DNA from: Nemertoderma westbladi
Lineage: Eukaryota > Xenacoelomorpha > Nemertodermatida > Nemertodermatidae
Length of the DNA: 64,000 nt
NCBI GenBank assembly: GCA_032718475.1
Contig: JAUCBJ010007911.1
Location: 16,422-80,421, forward strand
Direction of reading: 5' to 3'
Shown: one piece after another, positions 7,699-21,400 of the stretch
Layout of the letters: each line of letters starts with the position of its first letter
Numbering within the stretch: position 1 is the stretch's first letter
The notes under the pieces: model-generated
What the model was told of the DNA's origin: nothing
Databases searched by the model: none
The model's input: only the letters and a program-made list of their open reading frames with translations
Made by a program: the position numbers and the translations under genes

Positions 7699-8697
7699 CT
7701 AAAGCTTCTCGCGGCCCTCTCGGCCCTCTCTTTGTTCTCTCTTAACCAGCTCTTTCTCCTGCTCTATTAACGCACTCTCTTCCTCTAACTGTCTCACTAA
7801 TTCTCTCTGGTCTAGCGCCGCAAGATCGAGTTGGCACGCCAGATCTATTTCTCGCACCCGTTTTTCTTTTGCGGAGGATGTAGTGAACTTATCGGTTGCG
7901 ACGGACTCCCCTCGCCTTCCCGTCCTGCTAACTTTCCCCCGCCTCCCGGAACTTCCTCCGACCGACGAGACCGAATCCTCGGGTTTAACTTCGGATTCGC
8001 CCTCCTCAGGTCTCTTCCAACCCACTAATTTTACTCCCCGGGCATCGACTAAGTATGGCCCTACGTACACTACGCTAGGTTCCATACCCCTACATTCCCA
8101 TAGTTCAAACAGTTCGCTGGCAACCCATCTCGCTCTCTCATCGGCCAGTTCTCCCTGTCCAAAACGCATTAAGTAATCAAAGTGTCTGTTCGACTCACCT
8201 AATCGTTTCCTCAGCTTTACCTCGTCTACCTTCGCCCCTCCTTTGGCCTCTTTCAGTTGCTTTCGGGTCGCGGCGTAGGCTCGTCGGAGCCGGTCGCTGA
8301 CCCCGACGTCCTCGTCGCCGACGTCTCCTTTGTCCCTCCGTGTCCGGCGTCGTACCGGCGGCCCCACCGTCGTCGTTCCGGTGGGCCGTCTGTCGCCCTC
8401 GGCCTGTGGCTGGCCGGCGACTTCGGCACGTCGACCGCCGCTGTGTGTTGACTCGTCTCTCTCCCCCCTCGACTCGTCTCTCCCTTCTCTCGATTCGTCT
8501 CTCCCTTCTCTTGATTCGTCTCTCCCTTCTCTCGACTCGCTCTCTCGTTGTAGACGGCCCCCCTCCTCTTGGATTGCCGAATCACCTATTATCGATGGAT
8601 CCGGCATCGTGGGTCTATACCGTCGCGTCGCGGCCTCGCGGATCGTTAGATCGCTGTCCGGGGTCCGCGGCGGTGTCGCTTCTCCTTCTCGACTCAT
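7699..8697 (-). CDS. gag: BEL/Pao gag N-terminal region
   Basis: This frame of about 332 residues starts from a genuine ATG (8695-8697). It opens with a Ser/Arg/Glu-rich region that includes four to five tandem copies of a seven-residue S-R-E-G-R-D-E unit. Next comes a basic proline-poor linker, then a more ordered stretch (about 140-215) with LRRAYAATRKQLKEAKGG and ELFELWECRGMEPSVVYVGP. It ends in a charged helix. I recognise no named domain. The assignment to gag rests on position upstream of the knuckle/protease on the same strand. GC-rich codon use contrasts with the Asn-rich segment downstream, so the element may be a mosaic. Confidence 0.55.
   Translation of the reverse strand: MSREGEATPPRTPDSDLTIREAATRRYRPTMPDPSIIGDSAIQEEGGRLQRESESREGRDESREGRDESREGRDESRGERDESTHSGGRRAEVAGQPQAEGDRRPTGTTTVGPPVRRRTRRDKGDVGDEDVGVSDRLRRAYAATRKQLKEAKGGAKVDEVKLRKRLGESNRHFDYLMRFGQGELADERARWVASELFELWECRGMEPSVVYVGPYLVDARGVKLVGWKRPEEGESEVKPEDSVSSVGGSSGRRGKVSRTGRRGESVATDKFTTSSAKEKRVREIDLACQLDLAALDQRELVRQLEEESALIEQEKELVKREQREGREGREKL
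8449..8545. repeat. 21-bp tandem repeat within gag
   Basis: Four to five copies of a 21-bp unit (GACTCGTCTCTCCCTTCTCT plus one base on the plus strand) are present. They differ by single bases and encode the seven-residue charged repeat of the gag N-terminus. The unit length keeps the frame. Confidence 0.85.
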
Positions 8698-8855
8698 CTT
8701 TACTTCACTTTAGTATAGATTGGTGGCTGGCAGTCACAGTAACAGGCAGCTTGGTTCTTTCCACTAGGGCAGTCAGGCAGTTGCTCGATCTTTCCACTAT
8801 TAGGGCAGCTGCTAGGTTTCTATAACTCAGGGCAGTGTGAGTCTTATCACTGTGA

Positions 8856-8876
8856 CGGGATCCACCGAGGATCCCG
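8856..8876. other. Perfect hairpin, 8-bp stem
   Basis: CGGGATCC and GGATCCCG form a perfect stem around a five-base ACCGA loop. It lies in the presumed leader of the BEL/Pao element, about 160 bp before the gag ATG. Confidence 0.7.
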
Positions 8877-9340
8877 GTTTATCCGATTTCTTAACTACGC
8901 GTCCCCGCCGTGTGCATGAAAAGAGTCCTGGTGTTACTGTGTTATTAACTCTGGTTATTGTTGGTAACGTATGAATAATGTATAGAGTATAAGCACAGTT
9001 TATGGATTGCAGGATTGGATGAGTACCGGTAACGTACAAATGTGATATAATGGCAGTGGACGGAGACGGTGATAAGAGTCTCGGTACCACCCTAACTAAC
9101 TGACTAAAGAGTGAATGAATGATACACTGACATGGTAATATATTGCACCGGTTGGCTGCATTACACTACTCAGCCGATGCCTTCCCCCCATTGGCTAATA
9201 ACTCACTTGTCACCCTCCCATTTCCCTGGGTGTGCTTCCCCCCCCCCTGCTGCTGTCTCTCTCTCCCTCCCGGAGGTATAACCTCTGACCCCCGCTGTGT
9301 GTGTTCCCTTGGGGCCTATTGTCCCCGCTTATTGGGGTGA

Positions 9341-9369
9341 CACGAGGTTGATTGGTAACCAACCTCGTG
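9341..9369. other. Perfect hairpin, 10-bp stem, next to the satellite
   Basis: CACGAGGTTG and CAACCTCGTG pair perfectly around a nine-base loop. The loop and inner stem together contain the palindrome TTGGTAACCAA. It lies about 60 bp left of the first 45-bp satellite unit. Confidence 0.7.
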
Positions 9370-9429
9370 CTCCCAATATTGCTTAAAACCAACTCTGTGT
9401 GGGCCTGGTTAGCGGAATTGAATACGCTA

Positions 9430-12400
9430 ACAAGTAAAATCAACACCAAAGTCAGTATTGAGCCTGCAATATCGAACAGTAAAATCAACACCAGAGTCAG
9501 TAATGAGCCTGCAATATCGAACAGTAAAATTAACCCCAGAGCCAGTAATGGGCCTGAAATATCGAACAGTAAAATCAACACCAAAGTCAGTATTGAGCCT
9601 GCAATATCGAACAGTAAAATCAACCCCAGAGCCAGTAATGAGCCTGCAATATCGAACAGTAAAATCAACACCAGAGTCAGTAATGAGCCTGCAATATCGA
9701 ACAGTAAAATCAACACCAGAGCCAGTAATGGGCCTGTAATATTGAAAACATCAACACCAGAGTCAGTAATAAGCCTGCAATAACATCAACACCAAAGTCA
9801 GTGATGAGCCTGCAATATCGAAAAGTAAAATCAACACCAGAGCCAGTAATGAGCCTGCAATATCGAACAGTAAAATCAACACCAGAGTCAGTAATGAGCC
9901 TGCGATATCGAACAGTAAAATCAACCCCAGAGTCAGTAATGAGCTTGCAATATCAAACAGTAAAATCAACCCCAGAGCCAGTAATGGGCCTGTAATATTG
10001 AAAACATCAACATCAGAGTCAGTAATGAGCCTACAATAACATCAACACCAGAGTCAGTAATGAGCCTGCAATATCGAACAGTAAAATCAACGCCAGAGCC
10101 AGTAATGAGCCTGCAATATCGAACAGTAAAATCAACACCAGAGTCAGTAATGAGCCTGCAATAACATCAACACCAGAGTCAGTAATGAGCCTGCAATATC
10201 GAACAGTAAAATCAACCCCAGAGCCAGTAATGAGCCTGCAATATCGAACAGTAAAATCAACATAAGTGTCAGTAATGAGCTTTCAATATCGAACAGTAAA
10301 ATCAACCCCAGAGTCAGTAATGAGCCTGCAATATCGAACAGTAAAATCAACCACAGAGCCAGTAATGAGACTGCAATATCGAACAGTAAAATCAACCACA
10401 GAGCCAGTAATGAGCCTGAACCCAGAGCCAGTAATGAGCCTGCAATATCGAACAGTAAAATCAACCCCAGAGTCAGTAATGAGCCTGCAATATCGAACAG
10501 TAAAATCAACCCCAGAGCCAGTAATGAGCCTGCAATAACATCAACCCCAGAGCCAGTAATGAGCCTGAAATATCAAACAGTAAAATCAACACCAGAGTCA
10601 GTAATGAGCCTGCGATATCGAAAAGTAAAATCAACCCCAGAGTCAGTAATGAGCCTGCAATATCGAACAATAAAATCAACCCCAGAGCCAGTAATGGGCC
10701 TGTAATATTGAAAACATCAACACCAGAGTCAGTAATGACCCTGCAATAACATCAACACCAGAGTCAGTAATGAGCCTGCGATATCGAACAGTAAAATCAA
10801 CATAAGTGTCAGTAATGAGCCTGCGATATCGAACAGTAAAATCAACCCCAGAGCCAGTAATGAGCCTGCAATATCGAACAGTGAAATCAACACAAGTGTC
10901 AGTAATGAGCCTGCGATATGGAACAGTAAAATCAACCCCAGAGCCAGTAATGAGCCTGCAATATCGAACAGTAAAATCAACACCAAAGTCAGTATTGAGC
11001 CTGCAATATCGAACAGCAAAATCAACCTCAGAGCCAGTAATGGGCCTGAAATATCGAACAGTAAAATCAACACCAAAGTCAGTATTGAGCCTGCAATATC
11101 GAACAGTAAAATCAACCCCAGAGCCAGTAATGAGCCTGCAATATCGAACAGTAAAATCAACCCCAGAGTCAGTAATTAGCCTGCAATATCGAATAGTAAA
11201 ATCAACACTAGAGCAGGAATGGGCCTGAAATATCGAACAGTAAAATCAACACCAAAGTCAGTATTGAGCCTGCAATATCGAACAGTAAAATCAACCCCAG
11301 ATTCAGTAATGAGCCTGCAATATCGAACAGTAAAATCAACCCCAGAGCCAGTAATGAGCCTGAAATATCGAACAGTAAAATCAACACCAAAGTCAGTATT
11401 GACCCTGCAATATCGAACAGTAAAATCAACCCCAGAGCCAGTAATGAGCCTGCAATATCGAACAGTAAAATCAACACCAGAGTCAGTAATGAGCCTGCGA
11501 TATCGAACAGTAAAATCAACCCCAGAGTCAGTAATGAGCTTGCAATATCGAACAGTAAAATCAACCCCAGAGCCAGTAATGAGCCTGCAATATCGAACAG
11601 TAAAATCAACCCCAGAGCCAGTAATGAGCCTGCAATATCGAACAGTAAAATCAACACCAGAGTCAGTAATGAGCCTGCGATATCGAACAGTAAAATCAAC
11701 CCCAGAGTCAGTAATGAGCTTGCAATATCGAACAGTAAAATCAACCCCAGAGCCAGTAATGAGCCTGAAATATCGAACAGTAAAATCAACACCAAAGTGA
11801 GTATTGAGCCTGCAATATCGAACAGTAAAATCAACCCCAGAGCCAGTAATGAGCCTGCAATATCGAACAGTAAAATCAACTCCAGAGTCAGTAATGAGCC
11901 TGAAATATCAAACAGTAAACTCAACTCCAGAGTCAGTAATGAGCCTGCGATATCGAAAAGTAAAATCAACCCCAGAGTCAGTAATGAGCCTGCAATATCG
12001 AACAGTAAAATCAACCCCAGAGCCAGTAATGGGCCTGTAATATTGAAAACATCAACACCAGAGTCAGTAATGACCCTGCAATAACATCAACACCAGAGTC
12101 AGTAATGAGCCTGCGATATCGAACAGTAAAATCAACATAAGTGTCAGTAATGAGCCTGCGATATCGAACAGTAAAATCAACCCCAGAGCCAGTAATGAGC
12201 CTGCAATATCGAACAGTAAAATCAACACAAGTGTCAGTAATGAGCCTGCGATATCGAACAGTAAAATCAACCCCAGAGCCAGTAATGAGCCTGCAATATC
12301 GAACAGTAAAATCAACCCCAGAGTCAGTAATGGGACTGCAATATCGAACAGTAAAATCAACACCAAAGTCAGTATTGAGCCTGCAATATCGAACAGTAAA

Positions 12401-15400
12401 ATCAACCTCAGAGCCAGTAATGGGCCTGTAATATTGAAAACATCAACACCAGAGTCAGTAATGAGCCTGCAATAACATCAACTCCAGAGCCAGTAATGAG
12501 CCTGCAATATCGAACAGTAAAATCAACCCCAGAGCCAGTAATGGGCCTGAAATATCGAACAGTAAAATCAACACCAAAGTCAGTATTGAGCCTGCAATAT
12601 CGAACAGTAAAATCAACCCCAGAGCCAGTAATGAGCCTGCAATATCGAACAGTAAAATCAACCCCAGAGTCAGTAATGAGCCTGCAATATCGAATAGTAA
12701 AATCAACACTAGAGCAGGAATGGGCCTGAAATATCGAACAGTAAAATCAACACCAAAGTCAGTATTGAGCCTGCAATATCGAACAGTAAAATCAACCCCA
12801 GATTCAGTAATGAGCCTGCAATATCGAACAGTAAAATCAACCCCAGAGCCAGTAATGAGCCTGAAATATCGAACAGTAAAATCAACACCAAAGTCAGTAT
12901 TGAGCCTGCAATATCGAACAGTAAAATCAACCCCAGAGCCAGTAATGAGCCTACAATATCGAACAGTAAAATCAACACCAGAGTCAGTAATGAGCCTGCG
13001 ATATCGAACAGTAAAATCAACCCCAGAGTCAGTAATGAGCTTGCAATATCGAACAGTAAAATCAACACCAGAGTCAGTAATGAGCTTGCAATATCAAACA
13101 GTAAAATCAACCCCAGAGCCAGTAATGGGCCTGTAATATTGAAAACATCAACACCAGAGTCAGTAATGAGCCTACAATAACATCAACACCAGAGTCAGTA
13201 ATGAGCCTGCAATATCGAACAGTAAAATCAACCCCAGAGCCAGTAATGAGCCTGCAATATCGAACAGTAAAATCAACACCAGAGTCAGTAATGAGCCTGC
13301 AATAACATCAACACCAGAGTCAGTAATGAGCCTGTAATATCGAACAGTAAAATCAACCCCAGAGCCAGTAATGAGCCTGCAATATCGAACAGTAAAATCA
13401 ACACCAGAGTCAGTAATGAGCCTGCAATAACATCAACCCCAGAGCCAGTAATGAGCCTGAAATATCAAACAGTAAAATCAACACCAGAGTCAGTAATGAG
13501 CCTGCGATATCGAAAAGTAAAATCAACCCCAGAGTCAGTAATGAGCCTGCAATATCGAACAGTAAAATCAACCCCAGAGCCAGTAATGGGCCTGTAATAT
13601 TGAAAACATCAACACCAGAGTCAGTAATGACCCTGCAATAACATCAACACCAGAGTCAGTAATGAGCCTGCGATATCGAACAGTAAAATCAACATAAGTG
13701 TCAGTAATGAGCCTGCGATATCGAACAGTAAAATCAACCCCAGAGCCAGTAATGAGCCTGCAATATCGAACAGTAAAATCAACACAAGTGTCAGTAATGA
13801 GCCTGCGATATCGAACAGTAAAATCAACCCCAGAGCCAGTAATGAGCCTGCAATATCGAACAGTAAAATCAACCCCAGAGTCAGTAATGGGACTGCAATA
13901 TCGAACAGTAAATCAACACCAAAGTCAGTATTGAGCCTGCAATATCGAACAGTAAAATCAACCTCAGAGCCAGTAATGGGCCTGTAATATTGAAAACATC
14001 AACACCAGAGTCAGTAATGAGCCTGCAATAACATCAACTCCAGAGCCAGTAATGAGCCTGCAATATCGAACAGTAAAATCAACCTCAGAGCCAGTAATGG
14101 GCCTGTATTATTGAAAAGATCAACACCAGAGTCAGTAATGAGCCTGCAATAACATCAACACCAGAGTCAGTAATGTGCCTGCAATATCGAACAGTAAAAT
14201 CAACCCCAGAGCCAGTAATGAGCTTGCAATATCGAACAGTAAAATCAACCCCAGAACCAGTAATGAGCCTGCAATATCGAACAGTAAAATCAACCCCAGA
14301 GCCAGTAATGAGCCTGCAATATCGAACAGTAAAATCAACCCCAGAGTCAGTAATGAGCCTGCAATATCGAACAGTAAAATCAACACCAGAGTCAGTAATG
14401 AGCCTGCGATATCGAACAGTAAAATCAACCTCAGAGCCAGTAATGGGCCTGTAATATTGAAAACATCAACACCAGAGTCAGTAATGAGCCTGCAATAACA
14501 TCAACCCCAGAGCCAGTAATGAGCCTGAAATATCAAACAGTAAACTCAACACCAGAGTCAGTAATGAGCCTGCGATATCGAAAAGTAAAATCAACCCCAG
14601 AGTCAGTAATGAGCCTGCAATATCGAACAGTAAAATCAACCCCAGAGCCAGTAATGGGCCTGTAATATTGAAAACATCAACACCAGAGTCAGTAATGACC
14701 CTGCAATAACATCAACACCAGAGTCAGTAATGAGCCTGCGATATCGAACAGTAAAATCAACATAAGTGTCAGTAATGAGCCTGCGATATCGAACAGTAAA
14801 ATCAACCCCAGAGCCAGTAATGAGCCTGCAATATCGAACAGTAAAATCAACACAAGTGTCAGTAATGAGCCTGCGATATCGAACAGTAAAATCAACCCCA
14901 GAGCCAGTAATGAGCCTGCAATATCGAACAGTAAAATCAACCCCAGAGTCAGTAATGGGACTGCAATATCGAACAGTAAAATCAACACCAAAGTCAGTAT
15001 TGAGCTTGCAATATCGAACAGTAAAATCAACCTCAGAGCCAGTAATGGGCCTGTAATATTGAAAACATCAACACCAGAGTCAGTAATGAGCCTGCAATAA
15101 CATCAACTCCAGAGCCAGTAATGAGCCTGCAATATCGAACAGTAAAATCAACCCCAGAGCCAGTAATGGGCCTGAAATATCGAACAGTAAAATCAACACC
15201 AAAGTCAGTATTGAGCCTGCAATATCGAACAGTAAAATCAACCCCAGAGCCAGTAATGAGCCTGCAATATCGAACAGTAAAATCAACCCCAGAGTCAGTA
15301 ATGAGCCTGCAATATCGAATAGTAAAATCAACACTAGAGCAGGAATGGGCCTGAAATATCGAACAGTAAAATCAACACCAAAGTCAGTATTGAGCCTGCA

Positions 15401-18400
15401 ATATCGAACAGTAAAATCAACCCCAGATTCAGTAATGAGCCTGCAATATCGAACAGTAAAATCAACACCAAAGTCAGTATTGAGCCTGCAATATCGAACA
15501 GTAAAATCAACCTCAGAGCCAGTAATGGGCCTGTAATATTGAAAACATCAACACCAGAGTCAGTAATGAGCCTGCAATAACATCAACTCCAGAGCCAGTA
15601 ATGAGCCTGCAATATCGAACAGTAAAATCAACCTCAGAGCCAGTAATGGGCCTGTAATATTGAAAAGATCAACACCAGAGTCAGTAATGAGCCTGCAATA
15701 ACATCAACACCAGAGTCAGTAATGTGCCTGCAATATCGAACAGTAAAATCAACCCCAGAGCCAGTAATGAGCTTGCAATATCGAACAGTAAAATCAAACC
15801 CCGAAACCAGTAATGAGCCTGCAATATCGAACAGTAAAATCAACCCCAGAGCCAGTAATGAGCCTGCAATATCGAACAGTAAAATCAACCCCAGAGTCAG
15901 TAATGAGCCTGCAATATCGAACAGTAAAATCAACACCAGAGTCAGTAATGAGCCTGCGATATCGAACAGTAAAATCAACCTCAGAGCCAGTAATGGGCCT
16001 GTAATATTGAAAACATCAACACCAGAGTCAGTAATGAGCCTGCAATAACATCAACCCCAGAGCCAGTAATGAGCCTGAAATATCAAACAGTAAACTCAAC
16101 ACCAGAGTCAGTAATGAGCCTGCGATATCGAAAAGTAAAATCAACCCCAGAGTCAGTAATGAGCCTGCAATATCGAACAGTAAAATCAACCCCAGAGCCA
16201 GTAATGGGCCTGTAATATTGAAAACATCAACACCAGAGTCAGTAATGACCCTGCAATAACATCAACACCAGAGTCAGTAATGAGCCTGCGATATCGAACA
16301 GTAAAATCAACATAAGTGTCAGTAATGAGCCTGCGATATCGAACAGTAAAATCAACCCCAGAGCCAGTAATGAGCCTGCAATATCGAACAGTAAAATCAA
16401 CACAAGTGTCAGTAATGAGCCTGCGATATCGAACAGTAAAATCAACCCCAGAGCCAGTAATGAGCCTGCAATATCGAACAGTAAAATCAACCCCAGAGTC
16501 AGTAATGGGACTGCAATATCGAACAGTAAAATCAACACCAAAGTCAGTATTGAGCCTGCAATATCGAACAGTAAAATCAACCTCAGAGCCAGTAATGGGC
16601 CTGTAATATTGAAAACATCAACACCAGAGTCAGTAATGAGCCTGCAATAACATCAACTCCAGAGCCAGTAATGAGCCTGCAATATCGAACAGTAAAATCA
16701 ACCCCAGAGCCAGTAATGGGCCTGAAATATCGAACAGTAAAATCAACACCAAAGTCAGTATTGAGCCTGCAATATCGAACAGTAAAATCAACCCCAGAGC
16801 CAGTAATGAGCCTGCAATATCGAACAGTAAAATCAACCCCAGAGTCAGTAATGAGCCTGCAATATCGAATAGTAAAATCAACACTAGAGCAGGAATGGGC
16901 CTGAAATATCGAACAGTAAAATCAACACCAAAGTCAGTATTGAGCCTGCAATATCGAACAGTAAAATCAACCCCAGATTCAGTAATGAGCCTGCAATATC
17001 GAACAGTAAAATCAACCCCAGAGCCAGTAATGAGCCTGAAATATCGAACAGTAAAATCAACACCAAAGTCAGTATTGAGCCTGCAATATCGAACAGTAAA
17101 ATCAACCCCAGAGCCAGTAATGAGCCTGCAATATCGAACAGTAAAATCAACACCAGAGTCAGTAATGAGCCTGCGATATCGAACAGTAAAATCAACCCCA
17201 GAGTCAGTAATGAGCTTGCAATATCGAACAGTAAAATCAACACCAGAGTCAGTAATGAGCTTGCAATATCAAACAGTAAAATCAACCCCAGAGCCAGTAA
17301 TGGGCCTGTAATATTGAAAACATCAACACCAGAGTCAGTAATAAGCCTACAATAACATCAACACCAGAGTCAGTAATGAGCCTGCAATATTGAACAGTAA
17401 AATCAACCCCATAGCCAGTAATGAGCCTGCAATATCGAACAGTAAAATCAACACCAGAGTCAGTAATGAGCCTGCAATAACATCAACACAAGAGTCAGTA
17501 ATGAGCCTGCAATATCGAACAGTAAAATCAACCCCAGAGCCAGTAATGAGCCTGCAATATCGAACAGTAAAATCAACACCAGAGTCAGTAATGAGCCTGC
17601 AATAACATCAACCCCAGAGCCAGTAATGAGCCTGAAATATCAAACAGTAAAATCAACACCAGAGTCAGTAATGAGCCTGCGATATCGAAAAGTAAAATCA
17701 ACCCCAGAGTCAGTAATGAGCCTGCAATATCGAACAGTAAAATCAACCCCAGAGCCAGTAATGGGCCTGTAATATTGAAAACATCAACACCAGAGTCAGT
17801 AATGACCCTGCAATAACATCAACACCAGAGTCAGTAATGAGCCTGCGATATCGAACAGTAAAATCAACATAAGTGTCAGTAATGAGCCTGCGATATCGAA
17901 CAGTAAAATCAACCCCAGAGCCAGTAATGAGCCTGCAATATCGAACAGTAAAATCAACACAAGTGTCAGTAATGAGCCTGCGATATCGAACAGTAAAATC
18001 AACCCCATAGCCAGTAATGAGCCTGCAATATCGAACAGTAAAATCAACACCAGAGTCAGTAATGAGCCTGCAATAACATCAACACCAGAGTCAGTAATAA
18101 GCCTACAATAACATCAACACCAGAGTCAGTAATGAGCCTGCAATATTGAACAGTAAAATCAACCCCATAGCCAGTAATGAGCCTGCAATATCGAACAGTA
18201 AAATCAACACCAGAGTCAGTAATGAGCCTGCAATAACATCAACACAAGAGTCAGTAATGAGCCTGCAATATCGAACAGTAAAATCAACCTCAGAGTCAGT
18301 AATGGGACTGCAATATCGAACAGTAAAATCAACACCAAAGTCAGTATTGAGCCTGCAATATCGAACAGTAAAATCAACCTCAGAGCCAGTAATGGGCCTG

Positions 18401-21400
18401 TAATATTGAAAACATCAACACCAGAGTCAGTAATGAGCCTGCAATAACATCAACTCCAGAGCCAGTAATGAGCCTGCAATATCGAACAGTAAAATCAACC
18501 TCAGAGCCAGTAATGGGCCTGTAATATTGAAAAGATCAACACCAGAGTCAGTAATGAGCCTGCAATAACATCAACACCAGAGTCAGTAATGTGCCTGCAA
18601 TATCGAACAGTAAAATCAACCCCAGAGCCAGTAATGAGCTTGCAATATCGAACAGTAAAATCAACCCCAGAACCAGTAATGAGCCTGCAATATCGAACAG
18701 TAAAATCAACCCCAGAGCCAGTAATGAGCCTGCAATATCGAACAGTAAAATCAACCCCAGAGTCAGTAATGAGCCTGCAATATCGAACAGTAAAATCAAC
18801 ACCAGAGTCAGTAATGAGCCTGCGATATCGAACAGTAAAATCAACCTCAGAGCCAGTAATGGGCCTGTAATATTGAAAACATCAACACCAGAGTCAGTAA
18901 TGAGCCTGCAATAACATCAACTCCAGAGCCAGTAATGAGCCTGCAATATCGAACAGTAAAATCAACCCCAGAGCCAGTAATGGGCCTGAAATATCGAACA
19001 GTAAAATCAATACCAAAGTCAGTATTGAGCCTGCAATATCGAACAGTAAAATCAACCCCAGAGCCAGTAATGAGCCTGCAATATCGAACAGTAAAATCAA
19101 CCCCAGAGTCAGTAATGAGCCTGCAATATCGAATAGTAAAATCAACACTAGAGCAGGAATGGGCCTGAAATATCGAACAGTAAAATCAACACCAAAGTCA
19201 GTATTGAGCCTGCAATATCGAACAGTAAAATAAACCCCAGATTCAGTAATGAGCCTGCAATATCGAACAGTAAAATCAACCCCAGAGCCAGTAATGAGCC
19301 TGAAATATCGAACAGTAAAATCAACACCAAAGTCAGTATTGAGCCTGCAATATCGAACAGTAAAATCAACCCCAGAGCCAGTAATGAGCCTGCAATATCG
19401 AACAGTAAAATCAACACCAGAGTCAGTAATGAGCCTGCGATATCGAACAGTAAAATCAACCCCAGAGTCAGTAATGAGCTTGCAATATCGAACAGTAAAA
19501 TCAACCCCAGAGCCAGTAATGAGCCTGCAATATCGAACAGTAAAATCAACCCCAGAGCCAGTAATGAGCCTGCAATATCGAACAGTAAAATCAACACCAG
19601 AGTCAGTAATGAGCCTGCGATATCGAACAGTAAAATCAACCCCAGAGTCAGTAATGAGCTTGCAATATCGAACAGTAAAATCAACCCCAGAGCCAGTAAT
19701 GAGCCTGAAATATCGAACAGTAAAATCAACACCAAAGTCAGTATTGAGCCTGCAATATCGAACAGTAAAATCAACCCCAGATCCAGTAATGAGCCTGCAA
19801 TATCGAACAGTAAAATCAACACCAAAGTCAGTATTGAGCCTGCAATATCGAACAGTAAAATCAACCTCAGAGCCAGTAATGGGCCTGTAATATTGAAAAG
19901 ATCAACACCAGAGTCAGTAATGAGCCTGCAATAACATCAACACCAGAGTCAGTAATGTGCCTGCAATATCGAACAGTAAAATCAACCCCAGAGCCAGTAA
20001 TGAGCTTGCAATATCGAACAGTAAAATCAACCCCAGAACCAGTAATGAGCCTGCAATATCGAACAGTAAAATCAACCCCAGAGCCAGTAATGAGCCTGCA
20101 ATATCGAACAGTAAAATCAACCCCAGAGTCAGTAATGAGCCTGCAATATCGAACAGTAAAATCAACACCAGAGTCAGTAATGAGCCTGCGATATCGAACA
20201 GTAAAATCAACCCCAGAGCCAGTAATGAGCTTGCAATATCGAACAGTAAATTCAACTCCAGAGCCAGTAATGAGCCTGCAATATCGAACAGTAAAATCAA
20301 CCCCAGAGCCAGTAATGAGCCTGCAATATCGAACAGTAAAATCAACACCAGAGTCAGTAATGAGCCTGTGATATCGAACAGTAAAATCAACCCCAGAGTC
20401 AGTATTGAGCCTGCAATATCGAACAGTAAAATCAACCCCAGATCCAGTAATGAGCCTGCAATATCGAACAGTAAAATCAACACCAAAGTCAGTATTGAGC
20501 CTGCAATATCGAACAGTAAAATCAACCTCAGAGCCAGTAATGGGCCTGTAATATTGAAAAGATCAACACCAGAGTCAGTAATGAGCCTGCAATAACATCA
20601 ACACCAGAGTCAGTAATGTGCCTGCAATATCGAACAGTAAAATCAACCCCAGAGCCAGTAATGAGCTTGCAATATCGAACAGTAAAATCAACCCCAGAAC
20701 CAGTAATGAGCCTGCAATATCGAACAGTAAAATCAACCCCAGAGCCAGTAATGAGCCTGCAATATCGAACAGTAAAATCAACCCCAGAGTCAGTAATGAG
20801 CCTGCAATATCGAACAGTAAAATCAACACCAGAGTCAGTAATGAGCCTGCGATATCGAACAGTAAAATCAACCCCAGAGCCAGTAATGAGCTTGCAATAT
20901 CGAACAGTAAATTCAACTCCAGAGCCAGTAATGAGCCTGCAATATCGAACAGTAAAATCAACCCCAGAGCCAGTAATGAGCCTGCAATATCGAACAGTAA
21001 AATCAACACCAGAGTCAGTAATGAGCCTGTGATATCGAACAGTAAAATCAACCCCAGAGTCAGTAATGAGCTTGCAATATCGAACAGTAAAATCAACCCC
21101 AGAGCCAGTAATCAGCCTGCAATATCGAACAGTAAAATCAACCCCAGAGCCAGTAATGAGCTTGCAATATCGAACAGTAAAATCAACACCAAAGTCAGTA
21201 ATGAGCCTGCGATATCGAACAGTAAAATCAACCCCAGAGTCAGTAATGAGCTTGCAATATCGAACAGTAAAATCAACCCCAGAGCCAGTAATGGGCCTGC
21301 AATATGGAAAACATCAACCCCAGAGTCAGTAATGAGCCTGCAATAACACCAACACCAGAGTCAGTAATGAGCCTGCAATATCGAACAGTAAAATCAACCC

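Larger units (their letters stand above)
8698..9429. other. Leader/5' flank of the BEL/Pao element; LTR not resolved
   Basis: A 5' LTR and primer-binding site should lie here on the minus strand. I could not match this segment to anything at 1.2-2.15 kb, so no LTR pair is supported. It contains a GGGCAGTCAGGCAGTTGC/GGGCAGCTGC-type short direct repeat (about 8755-8835), a C-rich run near 9238-9250 and two hairpins listed separately. No host gene is seen. Confidence 0.5.
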
